From Apostichopus parvimensis (Eukaryota; Echinodermata; Holothuroidea; Aspidochirotida; Stichopodidae), in the NCBI GenBank assembly GCA_000934455.1, contig KN883555.1:1-64000 (forward strand): DNA of 64,000 nucleotides, given 5' to 3'. Below are positions 60,000 to 64,000 of this stretch, one piece after another; position 1 is the first letter of the stretch, and the number at the start of each line of letters is the position of its first letter. The notes beneath the pieces were generated by a model. It saw only the letters and a list, made by a program, of their open reading frames with translations. It did no database searches and was not told the DNA's origin. The position numbers were made by a program, and so were the translations under genes.

Positions 60000-60609
60000 C
60001 TGAAGAAATGAGTAAAGGTGACAGTTTAGCAGTGGGAACTCTGGGACAGAGAGTATTGAATGTTTCTATGGGGTATAAATGACACTCTTATTCATACGGA
60101 AAATATCCATCGTAAATCAACATGAGCTTCATCAGTGGTCCAAAATATGCGTGTCCGGGAGGTTGAAATACTGAATAACAATGTAGAGTGTATCAATAGT
60201 TTGAAAAGTGTGTTTGGGAGCAGCAGGGACAGATACCCTCCTGCCTTTGACTTTAAAACTTGGAGAAAAAAATGCCCGTAATTCCGTCTCCCATTCCCAT
60301 GCCATGTGGATGGATGGTCTGATATAAAATGATTTCTTCTAGGACTATCCTGACCACTTGCAGGAGCTCAATCAGGCTAGTCACCGCCATCCCCGCCCCT
60401 CCTCTCCCCTCCCACCTCAACCCACCTGTCATCGACAGACCCTTACCAACCTTGAAATTGTTTGAGATACAGCCAGTGCAGTGAATTTACCAACTCAAGC
60501 ATTAGTTTCAGAGTGTTTAATTTTTATCATATACTTATCAAGTAAAGGATCCTACAAAACTACCTGAATCACAAGCACACAGTCTGAGGTCTAAGATTTT
60601 TTCAGACAT

Positions 60610-61190
60610 TTATCGTCAATGATAAACCTAGTAATCCTTATGTAGTTTCCTGTTTGAAGTATATTTTGAAAGACCAGAGACAAAAGTATGAAAACAACAT
60701 TCATGAATCTATATTTGAAATCAAGCAAAGTTTCTTGTTTTGAAGGATATTTTTGAAGGACCAGCGACAAAAGTATGTAAAACAACATTCATGAATCTAC
60801 TGTATATTTGAAATCACGCAAAGTTTCTTGTTTTGAAGATATTTTTGAAGGACCAGCAACAAAAGTATGTAAAACACAACATTCATGAATCTTTATTTGA
60901 AATCACACAAAGTCTCTTGTTTGAAGGATATTTTTGAAGGATATTTTTGAAGAACTAGCAACAAAAATATGTAAAATAACATTCATGAATCTTTATTTGA
61001 AATCACACAAAGTCTCTTGCTTGAAGGATATTTTTGGAAGGATCAGCGACAAAAGTATGTAAAACAACAATCATGAATCTTTATTTGAAATCACGCAAAG
61101 TTTCTTGTTTGAAGGATATTTTTTGAAGGACCAGCAACAAAGGTATGTAAAACACAACATTCATGAGCTTTATCTGAGATCACACAAAGC
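60610..61190. repeat. 88 bp tandem array, about six units
   Basis: The word CAAAAGTATG or a close variant recurs at 60681, 60768, 60860, 60962, 61050 and 61138. Units share AACATTCATGAATCT, TTTGAAATCACRCAAAG and GAAGGATATTTTTGAAGGAC. One unit is longer because an inner 13-14 base piece is doubled. Confidence 0.9.
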
Positions 61191-63912
61191 TACTAGTAAT
61201 AAAATCAGTAATACTTTGACATTTGTCAACGATTGTTCATCGTAAATGTTTTCATCGTCTGATCGATAATCAAATACCGTTGATGCTGGATCTTCAAATG
61301 AGGACAATTGTTTCCAATAATAAGCTCTCAAGGACGAAGAATCTCATAGCTCAAAGATAGATCGATGCCAAACCTTCCAGAGATACCTTAAGTTTTAATG
61401 TTTAACCTTGTTGATATATACTGGTGAGCCATAGTTTTTCAAGTCCTAAGACACCTCCATAAAAATGCCAAGACTACATTTCTTCGAAACAGTTTCACGT
61501 CAAACGGGGTTTAAAGGACGACTAGTGAAGTAAAATAATAAAGAAATAAAATAAATATTACTAGTAATCATCATGAATCATGTTATTTTCTCATTGTTAC
61601 ATCTCTGATGACCTTGTGTGGCTTATAGTGCGCAGCGTTTGTGAAGATGTAAGCTTCCGGAATTGTCTCGTGATTCAAATGTAATGAAACAAACACTACT
61701 TCTCACATACAGTAGTCCATCTTAGCTGAACTAATATAATCTTGGGAACTCCTATGGCATGGGTACATTTTCAAAGGGTATGCAAGGTAAGTAGCCCTAG
61801 AATTCACAAACTTAACCGTTTGCTAACAAAAAAATGCAAGCGCTCACAAAAATCTAATGCCTAACATCACATTCTTACTGGTAATTCCCTGAAACTACAG
61901 CACACAACCAGTTCCTGTAGGCTTGTGAAAGCAGCCCAAATAAATTTACTGATAGCCTGTTAATAAGCAGTAAAAAACCACCAGGTTTATGTTAGGTACG
62001 GAACTCCCACTCATCATACATGAGTTATATTGTTTACCGACATGAAGCGGCAAGAGCCTTTCTTTTTTTGCCTGCAGCCAAACAGCAAAATCCACAGGCA
62101 TTAAGCCGGTAAATAGCTTGTATTTTGAGGCCTACAGAGTGAGCTCAACCTTAAGCCTAAATAAGCAGGTCTATACCAACATATTTTTTGCACAGAAGGA
62201 GAAAATCAAAAGATGATTTAATATTCAAACACTAACAGAAAAATCATCTCCTAATTACATTTTACCTGGTATAGGATTTAATACCAATACCAGCACAACT
62301 GTTTTTGCGTGTGCCTAACGTAAAGTATGAAAAAATCTTTATCAACTTGTTTCTCTTTTTGCATATTTGTGTAAAGAACACAGTAGAACAGTGAAATTTT
62401 GTTTGACTCATGATTTTCAGATGGAACTCCACCTTTTTGTAATTTAAACAAGACAAGAATCGCAAATTTACACACTGAAACAACACCATAATATTGAAGA
62501 TATTTTTCATGGAAAACTGTCACAGTGACCAATTAATGAGTTTCATACAAAAAACTATCAAAATGGGTCAAATAGTTATTTACTTATTGCAAAATAACCA
62601 ATTGTAACAGTTTAAAAATAAAAAAATGGTTACAAGACTTCATTAGCTAATACCCTAATACCTAAAAAAAATAATTAAAGCTTCAAATGCTCAATTACTC
62701 TACCGAGGTACGTTTCACTGTATTGCTTGGATACATTGCTTTTGTATTTCTGCACATGCAGCCCCACCAGTCAATGAGCCAAAAAAAAAAAAAATCTTTT
62801 GATTTTTTTTATGTACATATTATCAGTAAGACCAAGGGTATCAGTATTCTGTAAAAGAGTTGCGGTTTCGGTTTCTGTTCTGTTCTGTTTAGAAACAAAA
62901 ACTAATAGACAAGGTTGAGGTATTACACAACAGTTGTGACTCTATTAATGCAACCAGCCACAAAAAAAAAAAAAAAAAAAATCAATTTTGTTTGCTTGCG
63001 TGACAGAGATATATTATGATCTAAAATGCAACCAGCATATTTCTTCAAGTATTACAACAGTTAATAGAAACTGAATACTAAACCCACATAAATTCATGCC
63101 AGCCATATCACTTGGAAGGAATTAATTTGTCATCAGCTAAACTTGTTTACATACTTTCTGCATAAACATTCTTCCGACTGTAATATTGTAATATTTTGTG
63201 AAGTTCAAATGGTGAGGCCTTCTCCTTTCTCAACAATTAATTCTCAAAATTTCTTCTTTCCCCCTCCCCCCCCCTCTTTTCCTTGGAGGCAATTTTTATT
63301 TTTGTTTTAATTATGGGTCATGTTACTTCTAATTTTACTTCAATCATTCTTCATGTGTGTGTACCTCACAACATGTTTTCATTTTGCTTTTATTTTGAAC
63401 TTGTTTTCATATCAGATGACGCATCCACAGCATTTGACTTAAAACGTTTCCTTCGCTTTATGAAATGAAAACAATTAACAGGTTTCGGCCTCCAACCTCC
63501 TTCTTGCCTTGTAAAACTTTCTTTATCTTTAAGAGCTCCAAGTGTCCAAAGGGTGTGATATACATCATCATCATCTTGGCCAATAATAAGGAAAAAGTCA
63601 AATTCCAATTCCGCTTAATGGTGAGGCCATATAAATGGAATAACCATTAGCAAGAATTGTAATTACACCTTTACCAGAGAGCTCTCTCTCCTACAGAGTC
63701 ATTTAAGGTACATTAAATATCACACCTATTGTGTAATTACAGTAACTTCTCTCAATAACGCACTTTAGACGAGCTTGTCACCTAAAGTGCCTTTAAAAAG
63801 ACTTATTAAAGTAGCACTGTGCCACTAAGTTTTTTTGTAAAAATTCTATTGAGCAGCCTTTTAGATCATAGTTAAATGGAAGTCGAAAGAATGGATGATA
63901 GCTAACCGAGCT

Positions 63913-63926
63913 GTTACCATGGCAAC
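63913..63926. promoter_or_regulatory. near-palindromic X-box (RFX site)
   Basis: GTTACCATGGCAAC is close to the ideal RFX-binding X-box (two half-sites with a two-base spacer). It sits in a more GC-rich patch near the window edge. Such sites mark ciliary gene promoters, but no gene start is visible here. Confidence 0.5.
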
Positions 63927-64000
63927 GCTCCCTGTGTGCCCAGAGAGACAAAATATTGAGTAATTATTACGTCCTTTGATCTCAAATTCAAGAGAAGACC

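Larger units (their letters stand above)
60000..64000 (-). other. probable DGK intron running past the window
   Basis: The acceptor at 60000-60001 implies an intron to the right. No C1, PH or other DGK exon was found up to 64000, so the next exon probably lies outside. The stretch holds the 88 bp array, A-rich runs (62780-62793, 62961-62979) and an X-box. Confidence 0.6.

Noticed and set aside
63390-63608. Minus-strand frame as a possible upstream DGK exon (PH or C1)
   Set aside because: No Cys pattern of C1 or core residues of a PH domain.

Overview
The window is animal (eukaryotic) genomic DNA: AT-rich and gene-sparse, with split genes, canonical GT-AG introns, tRNA-derived SINEs, a hAT-type MITE and many tandem arrays. 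A mitochondrial-type beta-carbonic anhydrase, a family lost from vertebrates, lies beside a metazoan type II diacylglycerol kinase. With the SINE types this suggests a marine invertebrate, most likely an invertebrate deuterostome such as an echinoderm. The species cannot be fixed from sequence alone. All gene models below were spliced by eye from consensus sites, intron phase and remembered family sequences. No transcript or database evidence was used.

Layout. 1-4.35 kb (+): the 3' half of a leucine-rich-repeat gene, four exons ending in a Cys-rich tail and an AATAAA signal. 4.4-9.9 kb: no gene seen, with a GGGCCC-rich repeat at 5.25-5.56 kb. 9.96-13.12 kb (-): a complete four-exon beta-carbonic anhydrase of 253 aa. 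13.1-28.8 kb: no coding gene seen. It holds a full-length SINE, a gap flanked by two nearly identical copies of one 0.46 kb sequence, a degenerate periodic repeat, a 338 bp hAT-type MITE with an 8 bp target duplication and probably part of a long 3' UTR. 28.8-60.0 kb (-): twenty exons of a DGK delta/eta-type kinase (1035 aa visible), from the end of the second C1 domain through the split catalytic domain to a C-terminal SAM domain. The N-terminal PH/C1 part lies beyond the right edge. 60.0-64.0 kb: probably an intron of the same gene, with an 88 bp tandem array and a near-palindromic X-box.

The 10.5 kb DGK intron between 38.84 and 49.31 kb is the most unusual piece. It appears to use a GC donor. 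It contains a hairpin element, a 1.5 kb near-identical duplication split by a 50-N gap, a 1.4 kb array of 18 bp units, a 116 bp higher-order array and an array of about 31 bp units carrying CRE-like TGAYGTCA cores. Another DGK intron holds a divergent 124 bp array.

The three genes have no evident joint pathway. The LRR gene and the carbonic anhydrase converge, and the carbonic anhydrase and kinase lie on the same strand about 15 kb apart. I see no new multi-gene system. The points most worth checking are the two gap-linked duplications (probably assembly artefacts), the array-filled GC-AG intron, the CRE-like minisatellite and the divergent 124 bp array.
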